Shown here: one piece after another, positions 1-9,408 of the stretch | Numbering within the stretch: the first letter of the stretch is position 1 | Layout: each line of letters starts with the position of its first letter | Source of the DNA: an uncultured Flavobacteriales bacterium | Lineage (GTDB): Bacteria; Bacteroidota; Bacteroidia; Flavobacteriales_D; Crocinitomicaceae | Length of the DNA: 34,030 bases | Direction: 5' to 3' | Assembly (NCBI GenBank): GCA_913054135.1 | Contig: CAJXJK010000020.1 | Coordinates: 1 to 34,030 of the forward strand | Translations under genes and position numbers: made by a program | Notes under the pieces: model-generated | The model's database searches: none | What the model saw: only the letters and a program-made list of their open reading frames with translations | Told to the model about the DNA's origin: nothing

Positions 1-1471
1 CGCCTCCTGACAGTGACTTTGAAGATCTATTTAATGACAAATAATGTAAACCTACATCCATCAAAAATCTCAGTCTATTATTTATTTCTTTTAAAATCTC
101 TGAAGCAATTGCTCTCTGCTTTTCAGATAATTTCTCATCTAATTCTAAAAACCATGTTTGTAGACTCGCTAGATCATTGTGAGCCAATTCCCCAATATTT
201 TTCTCCGCAATTTTAAAGTAGTCTGCCTCTTTCTTTAAACGGCTGCCATTGCAACTATCACAAGGTTTTTTGTTCATGAAATTCTCTACCCAACGTCTAA
301 CCGCTGGAGAAGGACTTTCTTTGAACTGTTTCACCAAATAATTTGTAATTCCTTGAAAAGAGAAATTCTTGTTCAATCCATCTACTTCTAAAACATCTTC
401 AAAGCCAAAAAGCAATTTATTAATGATCTCTTCTGGGATTTCTGAGATTGGATCTTTTAATTCATGTCCGTATGCCTGAAGTACAAATTCAATTTTATTA
501 GTGAACCAATTGTTTTTTAGTTTACCTAATGGCTCTATAGCACCATCTTTTATGCTCAGCTTAGGATTAGGAATGACTTTCTTCAAATCAATTTCAGAGA
601 TGATTCCTAGACCCGAACACTTCTTACAAGCTCCATAGGGCGAATTAAATGAAAATAGATTTGGCTCAGGTTCTGCGTATGAAATCCCTGTAGTTGGACA
701 CATCAAAAAACGGCTAAATTGTCTTATGTCTTCTGATTCATGTTTTTGAACCATCATGACATCAGAACCATATTTTAGGGCCGCCTGTACTGCTTGTGTG
801 ACTCTATTCTTATTGTCTTCAGATACTTGAATGCGATCTATTACTATCTCTATGTCGTGAATTTTGTACCTATCAAGGCGCATTCCGCTCTTGATATCTA
901 GTATCTCACCATCAACTCGAACTTTTGAGTATCCAAGCTTAGTTATTTGTTCAAATAATTCTCGGTAATGGCCCTTTCGCCCCTTTACCTTGGGAGAAAG
1001 AATGATGATTTTCTCTCCATCATATTGCTCAACAATCAAATCGATAATTTGATGATCAGTATACTTGACCATCTTTTCACCCGTGTTATACGAATATGCT
1101 TCACCCGCTCTAGCAAAGAGCAGTCGCATAAAATCATAAACCTCCGTTACGGTTCCAACAGTGGATCTAGGACTTCTATTCACTGTTTTTTGCTCGATAG
1201 AAATCACTGGAGACAGACCCAATATTTCATCAACATTTGGACGTTCAAGTCCTCCCAAAAACTGTCTTGCATATGCAGAGAATGTTTCAAGGTATCTTCT
1301 TTGCCCTTCGGCAAATATGGTGTCAAAAGCCAAAGAAGATTTTCCACTACCTGAAAGGCCTGTGAAAACCACAAGCTTATTTCTAGGGATTTTTAAATCA
1401 AAGTCTTTAAGATTATGTTCTCTAGCGCCATATATCTCAATAAATTCTTCTTGTGAAATGTCTTCTGTCAT
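1..1471 (-). CDS. uvrA: UvrA, excinuclease ABC subunit A (N-terminal half, cut by window edge)
   Basis: UvrA is the DNA-damage-recognition ATPase of nucleotide excision repair and works with UvrB. Reading leftward from the ATG at 1471, about 490 residues are visible. They begin MTEDISQEEFIEIYGAREHN and contain the Walker A GLSGSGKSS, the block YARQFLG, and the first zinc-finger region ending FSFNSPYGACKKCSGLG. The visible part stops exactly inside the first ABC signature (SLSGG) at the left edge. The family is usually about 940 residues, so roughly half is missing only because of the window boundary. The first zinc module begins CPTTG rather than the usual CPxCG, so one ligand cysteine is absent. 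No clear promoter lies in the 55-base gap behind the preceding minus-strand gene, so readthrough from the polysaccharide operon is possible. Identity is certain. Confidence 0.97.
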   Translation of the reverse strand, partial: MTEDISQEEFIEIYGAREHNLKDFDLKIPRNKLVVFTGLSGSGKSSLAFDTIFAEGQRRYLETFSAYARQFLGGLERPNVDEILGLSPVISIEQKTVNRSPRSTVGTVTEVYDFMRLLFARAGEAYSYNTGEKMVKYTDHQIIDLIVEQYDGEKIIILSPKVKGRKGHYRELFEQITKLGYSKVRVDGEILDIKSGMRLDRYKIHDIEIVIDRIQVSEDNKNRVTQAVQAALKYGSDVMMVQKHESEDIRQFSRFLMCPTTGISYAEPEPNLFSFNSPYGACKKCSGLGIISEIDLKKVIPNPKLSIKDGAIEPLGKLKNNWFTNKIEFVLQAYGHELKDPISEIPEEIINKLLFGFEDVLEVDGLNKNFSFQGITNYLVKQFKESPSPAVRRWVENFMNKKPCDSCNGSRLKKEADYFKIAEKNIGELAHNDLASLQTWFLELDEKLSEKQRAIASEILKEINNRLRFLMDVGLHYLSLNRSSKSLSGG

Positions 1472-1526
1472 CTGAAAGGTAAGGGACAATAAATTTACGA
1501 ATCAGAACCGGAGTAATAGCTAGAAA

Positions 1527-2606
1527 TTATTTTTTTTTGGTTTTGGATGTCATTTTTGCAATGCTAATGAAGATAACCAGAAGCATTAAAACGTAGAGCC
1601 ACATTAAAATGAGGCTCAATGAACCGTGAGGTATAAAATTGGCAATATTGTAAGCTAGCATTGAAGAAACAATTGCCATCACTATAAATATGTATCCAAC
1701 TTGTTTATCTGACAACCCGAAATACGAGAGTGCGTGTGTCGTATGATCCTTACCGCCAACCATTGGATTCTGTCTTCTATTAAGCCTCCTTAAAACCACA
1801 AAGGTTGTATCCACGATAGGCACAGAGAAAGAAACCAACACTAAAGTAAGGTTCGAGAACACTGAAAATTCGCCGTCATCTATACCGCGATTCCATAAGA
1901 ACTTGATAGAATAATAAGCTAAAAACATTCCTATAAACTGAGATCCGGTATCGCCCATAAACATTTTTGCCGGATTCCAATTAAATATCAAGAAACCAGC
2001 AAGTGAACCGAGAATAGTAATTAACAGAAACAGATCTACATTATTTGTCAATGAGAATGGCAAAGAGATTCCTAAAATTGTCAGGATAATAAAGATAGAT
2101 GCGGTGGTAGTAATTGAATCCATGTTATCTAACATATTTAATGAATTCATAATTCCAACTACCCAAATTATAGTAACGGCAATATTCAACCAATTGGCGT
2201 CAAAAAGGTGAATGTAATTTCCTGTACTCACTAAAATTACACCACATAAAATTTGGCTTCCTAGTTTAATCAATGGCTTTGTGTCATAGGCATCATCAGA
2301 TAGCCCCAGAAGGAAAGCTACATTTATACTAAAAAAGAGACCCAATAATTCTTCATTTTGAAATACATCCGTCTGGCCAAACATGATGGCATAAATCATA
2401 AAACCTAATAGATAACAAAGGTAAAACGAAATCCCTCCCAATGATGGCTTTGAAGTATTACTCCATCTGATATTCAAGTCATTTTTATTTCTAATTCCAA
2501 GATTATGAGCAAATTTTAAAAAAAATGAATTGATTACGGCTGATAGAACCATAGCTCCGGCAAAAAAGCCAACCAATGACAATACAGAATTCAAAGCCTC
2601 ACTCAT
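1527..2606 (-). CDS. WecA/MraY-like polyprenyl-phosphate sugar-1-phosphate transferase
   Basis: Integral membrane enzyme that transfers a sugar-1-phosphate from a UDP-sugar to undecaprenyl phosphate, the first step of lipid-linked polysaccharide assembly. The 359-residue protein is almost wholly hydrophobic, with about ten membrane segments. Family motifs are present: the DD pair in GLSDDAYD (Asp104, Asp105), NSLNMLDNMD (Asp160, Asp163), MGDTGS (218-222), and a cytoplasmic loop with GGKDHTTH in place of the HIHH of WecA. The length is normal. Its ATG overlaps the rfbC stop by four bases (ATGA), so translation is probably coupled. It is the last gene of the polysaccharide operon. The sugar specificity cannot be read from sequence. 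A peptidoglycan MraY role is less likely given the neighbours. The C-terminus is lysine-rich (KTKKK). Confidence 0.9.
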   Translation of the reverse strand: MSEALNSVLSLVGFFAGAMVLSAVINSFFLKFAHNLGIRNKNDLNIRWSNTSKPSLGGISFYLCYLLGFMIYAIMFGQTDVFQNEELLGLFFSINVAFLLGLSDDAYDTKPLIKLGSQILCGVILVSTGNYIHLFDANWLNIAVTIIWVVGIMNSLNMLDNMDSITTTASIFIILTILGISLPFSLTNNVDLFLLITILGSLAGFLIFNWNPAKMFMGDTGSQFIGMFLAYYSIKFLWNRGIDDGEFSVFSNLTLVLVSFSVPIVDTTFVVLRRLNRRQNPMVGGKDHTTHALSYFGLSDKQVGYIFIVMAIVSSMLAYNIANFIPHGSLSLILMWLYVLMLLVIFISIAKMTSKTKKK

Positions 2607-3151
2607 ATGCTAAACTTAGAAATTAGCTCAGAAAATGGTTTTGCCTCTTGATCTTTGGCAGAAACAATGGGATTTTCAACTCCCCAGTCGATTCCTAACT
2701 CCTGATCATTCCAATTGATAGAATCTTCAGATTCCTGATTATATAGATTTGTGCATTTATACGAAAATAATGTATCGTCTTCTAAGGACAAAAAGCCGTG
2801 TGCAAAACCAGGTGGAACCCAAAAAACCACTCCGTTTTCAGCCGATAAAAGAACTTTTTGATGTTCTCCATAAGTTGGTGATCCTTTTCTAATATCAACG
2901 GCAACATCAATTACCGACCCGCTAATTACCCTAACCAACTTCCCCTGATCATAAGGGGGATTTTGAAAGTGCAAACCTCTAAGAACGTTCTTCTTTGATT
3001 TTGACTGATTGTCTTGTGAAAACGATAGATCTGAAATATTTTTTTTAAAGAATTCGACATTGAACGACTCGAAGAAATATCCTCGGTCATCTTCAAAAAC
3101 TCTTGGTTTAAAAGCTTTTAAACCTTCTATGTTAAAATTTTGAACTTCCAT
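2603..3151 (-). CDS. rfbC: dTDP-4-dehydrorhamnose 3,5-epimerase (RmlC/RfbC)
   Basis: Cytoplasmic cupin enzyme that epimerises C3 and C5 of dTDP-4-keto-6-deoxyglucose on the way to dTDP-L-rhamnose. The 182-residue length is typical. Visible family blocks are DDRGYFFESF near residue 21, VLRGLHFQ with the catalytic His61, GKLVRV at 70-75, VPPGFAHGF with His118, and YKCTNLYN at 131-138. The ATG follows the stop of the upstream wzc-like gene with no gap, and the 3' end overlaps the WecA-like gene by four bases. No rmlA, rmlB or rmlD is in the window, so these must be elsewhere if rhamnose is made. A related 3- or 5-epimerase acting on another dTDP sugar cannot be excluded. Confidence 0.94.
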   Translation of the reverse strand: MEVQNFNIEGLKAFKPRVFEDDRGYFFESFNVEFFKKNISDLSFSQDNQSKSKKNVLRGLHFQNPPYDQGKLVRVISGSVIDVAVDIRKGSPTYGEHQKVLLSAENGVVFWVPPGFAHGFLSLEDDTLFSYKCTNLYNQESEDSINWNDQELGIDWGVENPIVSAKDQEAKPFSELISKFSI

Positions 3152-5536
3152 TTATCTCCAGAACTTCCACCATTTTTTAGGCTGCTCATCATCTGAGTAA
3201 TAACCTCCGTAACCTGAGCCATAGCCGTAACCATAGCCATAACCATTCTTATTCGTTTCCATTGCATTAAGAGCAACAAACAACTTTTTAATTTGTTGAT
3301 TATCAACTAACTCTCTAACTCTTTGAGCAAAGTAACGTTTTGAATAGTTTGCTCTGAATATATAGATTGGGCAATCTGCCTTATTCATTACGCTTATACC
3401 GTCAGAAACTATTCCCACCGGCGGATTATCAATTATGACTACATCATATACTTTCTTAAACTCTTCAATAGTTTTGTCAAAAGCATCTCCAATTATAAGC
3501 TCTGAAGGGTTTGGTGGTATTGGCCCAGCCGTAATGAAATCGAGGTTCTCTAACTCACTGTTTTGAACGCAGGCTTTCCAATCTTCTTTATCGGCTAGTA
3601 TGCTACTCATTCCATTATTGTTATCAACCTTTAAGGCTAAATGTACTTTAGGTTTCCTTAAATCTAAATCTATAATTAAGACCTTTTTCCCGGTCATTGC
3701 AATTATTCCACCAGTATTAACTGCCACAAAAGTTTTACCTTCTCCTGAAATTGAAGAAGAGATCGCAATTACATTTGATTGATTCTCCTTTAAAATGAAT
3801 TGTAAATTTGACCTTATGTGCCTATATGCCTCAGACAAAGAAGATTTAGGGCTATTATGGACTACCAGGGTCGAATTAAGTTCTTTCGATTGAAACTTTG
3901 GTATAACACCCAAGAAGCCAATATTTGAAGGCAAAATTCTTTTTAATTCTTCTGGCTCTTGAATTTCATTAAATGTAATGTATTTAATGAGTAGATAAAT
4001 TAAGCTCAACATAATTGTCATTATCAAGGCAATAGCGTAAATCAGTTTCTGATTAGGTGAGATCAACACTGCTGTGGTTGGAGATTGAAGAACCATATTA
4101 TCCATTGTAAACCCCGCCTTTGAAATTGCGTATTGTGTCTTTTTCTCAATTAAGAGAGTATAGTACTTTTCATTCAAATTAAATCTTCGATTTAGCTTAG
4201 AAAGCTCCATTTCTTTCTCTGGAATTCCATACAGTTCTCCAGTAACCTGAGTGATTTTATTTTGTAAAATCTGTCTTTTAAAAGTTAGTTGACTTTCAAT
4301 GGTAGTAAGGATTCTTTGAATATTTTTAACTTGAGCTTCAACATTTTTTCTGGCTTTAACCAATCTATCATTCTCCCCTGTAACACTGTATGTCAAATCT
4401 TCTTTAAGCACCAACATATCATGCAAAGACTCAAGCTCCTTTATCAAAAGACCTTCATAGTTTGTCCCAGTAACAGCAGGTATGATCTTATAGATTTCAA
4501 GACGATCACTTAATCTCACACTGCGTTCAACCTCTCTCATCAATTGAAGTTCAAGATCTATTTCGAGTAATTGACCTTGTAAATCTCCACTTCGTTCCAT
4601 CACATTAGCTGTTACGAATTGAGGATCCACTACTCCATTGCTGTCTTTAAAGGATTGAATAGCTGATTCTGATTCTTTTAATTGTACAAATACCGTGTCT
4701 AACTGGCTATCAATAAAATCAAGAACACTTGCAGAACTCTGTCTTTTTTTCTCTAAGTCATATTGAAAGAAAGTATTGATCACTGAAGAGACAATATCTT
4801 TAGACATGACTCTGTTATTCGATTTAAAAGATACTTTAATTGTCTTCGCCTCAGGATTGAGAGCATAAACTTGCAAGTGCGGATGCAATGAAGTAGTTAA
4901 TGAAGTGTAATCATTGAATTTAAAATAAAGACTGTTTTCAGAACTCGCATTTGTAAACTTATCTGAATCATTGATTTTGAATATCAAATTAAAGTGATCA
5001 TTATTTACAGGCGAATTAGCTTGAATATCAAAGCTTTGAGGGCCAGTTGAAGAATTAAAACTTAACTGAACATTTTCACCGCCTAAACTTTTGACTTTAA
5101 TTTGAGCCCCTACCAATGAACTATCCTTGAGTTCTAATAGAGTCACATGATAACTCGATAATAAATATTTCTCCTCAGTAAGAATTTCACCTTCCGAATA
5201 ATATGAAATCTCCAAATTGATGTTTTTCAAAGATTTTTCTAGTAAAAATGTTGATTTTAAGAGCTCAATATCTTCTGAGAGCGAATTCTCTTGCTCAAAA
5301 CCATCAATATCTAAAATCCTTTTACCCTCATCTTGTGATGATCTTTGAATGATTGCCGTTGATTCATAAACTGGCTTAGTGTACCTCAAGTAAACAAATG
5401 AAATACTTAATGACACCAAAAGAATAATTAGCGGAACAAACTTATTCCGCTTTAAAACTATCCAAATGAGATTTAAATCAAATTCTTTATTGAACCTGGA
5501 AATCTTTTGGTTGCTATTTTCTAAGTTATCACTCAA
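3152..5536 (-). CDS. wzc: Wzc-like polysaccharide co-polymerase with BY-type tyrosine kinase domain
   Basis: Inner-membrane protein that controls polymer length and export of capsule or exopolysaccharide and autophosphorylates on tyrosine. The 794 residues show a first membrane helix near 32-50, a long periplasmic Wzz-type region with probable coiled coil around 275-440, a second helix near 497-518, and a cytoplasmic kinase with Walker A GEGKT (598-602), Walker A' IIDLDLRKPK (621-630) and Walker B VVIIDNPP (699-706). The tail is a tyrosine cluster with Tyr at 766, 768, 770, 772, 776, 779 and 780. The start codon is TTG at 5536-5534, one base after the stop of the Wza-like gene; no in-frame ATG precedes the essential N-terminal helix. 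Partner of the adjacent exporter. Confidence 0.94.
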   Translation of the reverse strand: MSDNLENSNQKISRFNKEFDLNLIWIVLKRNKFVPLIILLVSLSISFVYLRYTKPVYESTAIIQRSSQDEGKRILDIDGFEQENSLSEDIELLKSTFLLEKSLKNINLEISYYSEGEILTEEKYLLSSYHVTLLELKDSSLVGAQIKVKSLGGENVQLSFNSSTGPQSFDIQANSPVNNDHFNLIFKINDSDKFTNASSENSLYFKFNDYTSLTTSLHPHLQVYALNPEAKTIKVSFKSNNRVMSKDIVSSVINTFFQYDLEKKRQSSASVLDFIDSQLDTVFVQLKESESAIQSFKDSNGVVDPQFVTANVMERSGDLQGQLLEIDLELQLMREVERSVRLSDRLEIYKIIPAVTGTNYEGLLIKELESLHDMLVLKEDLTYSVTGENDRLVKARKNVEAQVKNIQRILTTIESQLTFKRQILQNKITQVTGELYGIPEKEMELSKLNRRFNLNEKYYTLLIEKKTQYAISKAGFTMDNMVLQSPTTAVLISPNQKLIYAIALIMTIMLSLIYLLIKYITFNEIQEPEELKRILPSNIGFLGVIPKFQSKELNSTLVVHNSPKSSLSEAYRHIRSNLQFILKENQSNVIAISSSISGEGKTFVAVNTGGIIAMTGKKVLIIDLDLRKPKVHLALKVDNNNGMSSILADKEDWKACVQNSELENLDFITAGPIPPNPSELIIGDAFDKTIEEFKKVYDVVIIDNPPVGIVSDGISVMNKADCPIYIFRANYSKRYFAQRVRELVDNQQIKKLFVALNAMETNKNGYGYGYGYGSGYGGYYSDDEQPKKWWKFWR

Positions 5537-5537
5537 A

Positions 5538-6314
5538 TCAAGGAGATAAAATTAAGGCTACGATTACTGCGGCACTTGAAATAAGAGAAACAACAGGAGC
5601 AACTTCTCCTAAAATTTCACGACCTATTTCAGGGTCAGGTTCAACATAAATGTAATCATTGGCTTGAACTATGATATCAGCATATGCCAACCCTTCAATT
5701 TTCGATAAATCAATTTTATAAACTTCTCTCTTCCCATTTTCTGTCTTTCTAATAAGCTTGATTTTGTTAGCTCTACCCCTATCTGCAACACCTCCGGCCA
5801 AAGCAATTGCTTCTAGAAGTGTTACGTTATTATTTGCAAGATAAAGAACTTGAGCTTCACCTCCCGTTCCCGGAAAAACTATAACCCTTCTATTAGTTAC
5901 TGCAATTTGAACAAAAGGGTCAACATAGTCGCCACTATATAAATCTTGTAGATAAAGTTCAGCATCTCTAATAGATTTTCCAACCAAATTTACCTTACCT
6001 AACACAGGCAGGTTGACCATTGAATCACTTTGGATAACGTAGTTCAATGAGTTGTTTGGATTAAAGAGCTGATTTTGCCCTCCACCTTCTACTGTGGCAA
6101 TATCCAATAACTTAAATCCATCATTTGTAAAAAATCTTAATTGAAGAATATCGTTTTTATCAATCAGGTAGTCACTCTTAGATGCGTTCAATGAATCAAC
6201 ATCAGCGAACTCATAATCTTTATCTGTTCTTAACATTATGTTACTGTTGATTCCACAACTCTGAATGAGAATTGTGATTCCTAAGACACATATAAATTTC
6301 AAATTTCTTTTCAT
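5538..6314 (-). CDS. wza: Wza-like polysaccharide export lipoprotein (Poly_export/SLBB)
   Basis: Exported lipoprotein expected to form the outer-membrane side of a capsule or exopolysaccharide export channel with the Wzc-like protein encoded next. From the ATG at 6314 it has 258 residues: a lipoprotein signal ending in ILIQSC (Cys20), a Poly_export-type domain with YLIDKNDILQLRFF near 50, an SLBB-type segment with GGEAQVLYLANNNVTLLEAI near 150-170, and a hydrophobic C-terminal helix (VSLISSAAVIVALIL) as in Wza. An in-frame TTG lies one codon upstream (6317), but the ATG makes the familiar TGATG overlap with the preceding glycosyltransferase stop and is preferred. Assignment to the family is firm; the exported polymer is unknown. 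Confidence 0.93.
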   Translation of the reverse strand: MKRNLKFICVLGITILIQSCGINSNIMLRTDKDYEFADVDSLNASKSDYLIDKNDILQLRFFTNDGFKLLDIATVEGGGQNQLFNPNNSLNYVIQSDSMVNLPVLGKVNLVGKSIRDAELYLQDLYSGDYVDPFVQIAVTNRRVIVFPGTGGEAQVLYLANNNVTLLEAIALAGGVADRGRANKIKLIRKTENGKREVYKIDLSKIEGLAYADIIVQANDYIYVEPDPEIGREILGEVAPVVSLISSAAVIVALILSP

Positions 6315-7495
6315 CAAATAACTCCTTTATTTTCAAGCGCTTTCAAATACACCTTCTCCATATTGGAGCAAAGTGTATTGTAACTGAACTTATCCTTTAC
6401 GTGTTCCCAGCCATTTTGTGACATTTTTTCACGTAAAGTTTTCGATTCTATCAATTTTAATAGTTGTTCTTCATATCGAACGGGATCACTCAAATCAACA
6501 ACAAAACCTGTTTCATCTTCTAAAAGAATGTCTTTCACCCCTCCTACATCTGTTGATATTACTGGCACGCCAGATGCCTGAGCCTCAATTAAACTAACAG
6601 GTGTCCCCTCATTCAATGAAGACAGAGCAACTACATCTAATCCGGCTAAGGCAAATTCAATATTTTTGATCCAAGATGTAAAAATGAAGATAGATTTGCC
6701 AAGTCGCTTCTCTATACTTTCTGCTTTTTCTCTAAGTTCTTGGACCAATTCTCCATCCCCAATTACGACCAACTTAAAATTGGTTTCTGTTTGAGAGGCT
6801 ATTTTTTCAATCGTATCAAATAGGAAATCATGATTTTTAATTGGGGCAAGTCTCCCTATAATACCGACAGCAACAGTATCATCTTCAATTTTATATTTCT
6901 CCCTGAATTCTGTTCTATGCTTTTCTTTATTTGAATTAAAGCGCTCAAGGTCAAAGCCGAGATTTACAACTTCTACTTTTTTCTCAGGAGCAATGCTATG
7001 AATTGAAGTCAATTCATGTTTCTGCAAATTAGAAATGGCTATGATGACATCAGACTTCTTAGCCATCCTTCGTTCAATGTTCTTGTAAAAAGTCGTTTTC
7101 GCTTTTCCGAAATAAGAGTGAAATACATGTCCATGAAAAGTATGAACTATCACTGGAACTTTTTCTTTGAATGCAGCCAACCTTCCAACTACACCAGTTT
7201 TTGAGGCATGGGTATGAACTATATGAGGCTTGTACTCTCTGATAATCTTTCTTATTTCTTTATAGGCAAGGCGATCATTTTTAAAATTAACCTCTCTTTG
7301 CAAATGATCAATAAGTTCAATCTCAACTCCATACTTTTCAGGAATGAATTGTGATTCACCTTCATGAGATTCATGTTTACCTCCAATTAACTTGGTCTCG
7401 AAGCGATCATCTAAAAACGCCGATAAAAAAGTTGCGTTATAGGTTGGACCTCCTAAATTGAATCTGTTTATTATTCTTAATACTCTGATTTTCAT
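6314..7495 (-). CDS. GT4-family glycosyltransferase
   Basis: Retaining GT-B glycosyltransferase that probably adds one sugar to the lipid-linked repeat unit on the cytoplasmic face. The 393-residue protein opens with a glycine-rich nucleotide-sugar fold start (FNLGGPTYNA), has HTHASKTGVVGRLAA and HTFHGHVFHSYF in the acceptor half, and the GT4 donor-site block LNEGTPVSLIEAQASGVPVI with the E-x7-E pair, followed by STDVGGVKDIL. The ATG at 7495 directly follows the asnB stop, and the stop overlaps the next gene by one base. Donor and acceptor sugars cannot be inferred. The long His-rich acceptor motif resembles GT4 enzymes of capsule clusters. Confidence 0.92.
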   Translation of the reverse strand: MKIRVLRIINRFNLGGPTYNATFLSAFLDDRFETKLIGGKHESHEGESQFIPEKYGVEIELIDHLQREVNFKNDRLAYKEIRKIIREYKPHIVHTHASKTGVVGRLAAFKEKVPVIVHTFHGHVFHSYFGKAKTTFYKNIERRMAKKSDVIIAISNLQKHELTSIHSIAPEKKVEVVNLGFDLERFNSNKEKHRTEFREKYKIEDDTVAVGIIGRLAPIKNHDFLFDTIEKIASQTETNFKLVVIGDGELVQELREKAESIEKRLGKSIFIFTSWIKNIEFALAGLDVVALSSLNEGTPVSLIEAQASGVPVISTDVGGVKDILLEDETGFVVDLSDPVRYEEQLLKLIESKTLREKMSQNGWEHVKDKFSYNTLCSNMEKVYLKALENKGVI

Positions 7496-9352
7496 TTAGG
7501 TCATATATTTTTTCCACCAATGTTGAAAAATTAGTAACGACCAAACCAAATAAATTCTATCTCCAAAACTTTTGTTCGATACTTTCTTTAAAAGTGTTCG
7601 CACACCATCATAATTGAATATTCCTTGTTCTTCAATAAATTCTTGAGAGAACTTGTCTGAATTAAGTATTTCAGAAATCTGATCACCAAGCCACTCTTGC
7701 AAAGGAATTTCAAAACCTTTTTTAGGTCTATCAATTACATCTTCAGGCAATTCTTCTCGATAAGCATCTTTTAAAATTCTTTTAGTTGCATTCTTACCCA
7801 GCTTAAAAGCAAGCGGTAAAGAGTTAGCAAAATCAACAACATTAGGGTCCAAAAATGGAGTTCGAACCTCTAAAGAATTCGCCATGCTCATCAAATCTAC
7901 TTTCTTCAACATGTCATTCGCCAACACAAAGTGTTGATCGGCAATTAAGGAGTCTGAGACATCCTGTATCATATAACCTTCCCAATTAATCGTTCTATAA
8001 TGTTCAGGTTTTAAAATGTTCACTACGTCTTCAATAGATACGAAATGACACCAATGCCAATATCGTGCTTCAATATCTAACTTGAGGCCCGAGTTCATCT
8101 TTTGAACTTTTCGATTGATTTGCCCCCACTTCGAAGTTCTGTTATTACTAAAACTCCCAAGAACTGAAGATGCGCCTTTTACTAAAATTTTATCTCTAGG
8201 AGTATAATCCTCTGACTTCAAGAGTGCTTTATGCTTATTATAGCCACCAAAAAGTTCATCAGCCCCATCACCTGAAAGCGCAACCGTTACTTCTTTTCTG
8301 GTCTCTTTTGCTAGCAGGAAAGTTGCAAAAGCTGAAGAATCGGCAAAAGGTTCATCAATTGCTTCCAAGAAGTTCTCAAATTCATCTTCGAAATTTTTCT
8401 TCGTCAAAATAAATTCGTGGTGATTTGAACCAATTTTATCAGCAACTTGCCGCGCATAACCAGATTCATCAAAATATTTATGATCAAACCCAATTGAGAA
8501 AGTATCCAGTTTTTCCTTTTGTTTTGCCGCGATCGTGGCAACCACTGAAGAATCAACCCCACCGCTCAAAAAGCAACCTAAAGGAACATCTGAAATAAGT
8601 CTTCTCTCAACAGCTGAATTCATTAGTTTTTGTAATTCAGTAACAGAATCTTCGTAGTTTAATTTTGCGTAAGGATTTCTTCGAACCTCCGTGTATGTGT
8701 TGATCACAACACTTTTCTCTCTGATTATTCCATACTCACCAGGCTTTATCTTATAGGCCTTTTCAATTATCGTGTGACTCGCAGGAATATATGTAAGGCC
8801 TAAATAATGATTCAAGGCGTCAGCATCAATCGTTTTGTCAATGTCAAAATGAAATAATGAATTCAATTCAGAGCATAAAATGAACTTATCACCATCCTCA
8901 TAAATAATAAGAGGTTTGATTCCCATTCTATCTCGAGCGAATAATATTTCATCCCTTTGATTGTCGTAAAAAGCAAAAGCGAAGAATCCGTTCAGTTTCG
9001 GTAAAGCCTTCTCCCTTTCCTTAATCAACAAATGAAGCAGTACTTCTGTATCTGAATTAGTAACAAACTCTACCCCCTTAATTTCGAGATCATTTCTTAA
9101 TTCTTTGAAATTGTAAATCTCTCCATTAAAAATTAAAGTATACCTCCCCGAAGCGTCACAGAAAGGCTGATTAGACCTATCGTCGGCATCTATGATTGAA
9201 AGTCTGACATGGCCAAAGGCAACATTGGAATGTATTTTGCAATCTTGACTGTCGGGACCCCTATGTTTTAAGGCATCCAAAGCAATATCCAGCTGGTCAA
9301 AACTTGACTCGCCTATTTTATTTTTTGCTAGTATGCCTATTATCCCACACAA
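7496..9352 (-). CDS. asnB: Asparagine synthase (glutamine-hydrolysing), class II
   Basis: Makes asparagine from aspartate, glutamine and ATP; such genes also recur in polysaccharide clusters, where they may amidate sugar acids. The 618 residues hold an N-terminal Ntn glutaminase domain (Cys2 in MCGIIGI, VRLSIID, FNGEIYN, NSDTEVLLH) and a synthetase domain with the PP-loop SGGVDSS and LSGDGADELFGGY. The start codon is TTG at 9352-9350. It must be the start because the catalytic cysteine has to be residue 2, right after the removed methionine. It is the first gene of a six-gene operon, with a Bacteroidota-type promoter 20 bases upstream. Whether it serves amino-acid supply or glycan amidation is open. 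Confidence 0.95.
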   Translation of the reverse strand: MCGIIGILAKNKIGESSFDQLDIALDALKHRGPDSQDCKIHSNVAFGHVRLSIIDADDRSNQPFCDASGRYTLIFNGEIYNFKELRNDLEIKGVEFVTNSDTEVLLHLLIKEREKALPKLNGFFAFAFYDNQRDEILFARDRMGIKPLIIYEDGDKFILCSELNSLFHFDIDKTIDADALNHYLGLTYIPASHTIIEKAYKIKPGEYGIIREKSVVINTYTEVRRNPYAKLNYEDSVTELQKLMNSAVERRLISDVPLGCFLSGGVDSSVVATIAAKQKEKLDTFSIGFDHKYFDESGYARQVADKIGSNHHEFILTKKNFEDEFENFLEAIDEPFADSSAFATFLLAKETRKEVTVALSGDGADELFGGYNKHKALLKSEDYTPRDKILVKGASSVLGSFSNNRTSKWGQINRKVQKMNSGLKLDIEARYWHWCHFVSIEDVVNILKPEHYRTINWEGYMIQDVSDSLIADQHFVLANDMLKKVDLMSMANSLEVRTPFLDPNVVDFANSLPLAFKLGKNATKRILKDAYREELPEDVIDRPKKGFEIPLQEWLGDQISEILNSDKFSQEFIEEQGIFNYDGVRTLLKKVSNKSFGDRIYLVWSLLIFQHWWKKYMT

Positions 9353-9372
9353 AGTTTCTAATTTAGAATTAA

Positions 9373-9402
9373 CAAATATAGTCGGTAACCTGCGCTAAAC
9401 AA
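9373..9402 (-). promoter_or_regulatory. Promoter of the polysaccharide operon (asnB)
   Basis: On the minus strand TATATTTG (9380-9373) exactly matches the Bacteroidota -7 consensus TAnnTTTG. A TTG at 9402-9400 stands 19 bases further upstream, the usual -33 spacing. This predicts transcription starting near 9366, with a very short leader before the TTG start at 9352. The -33 part lies against the dacB start codon, so the two divergent genes share a 56-base regulatory gap. Confidence 0.7.
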
Positions 9403-9408
9403 CAAAAA

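Noticed and set aside
968-1475. Two plus-strand ORFs of 104-128 codons
   Set aside because: They lie antisense to the UvrA coding frame, which has full motif support; no family features in the plus-strand products.
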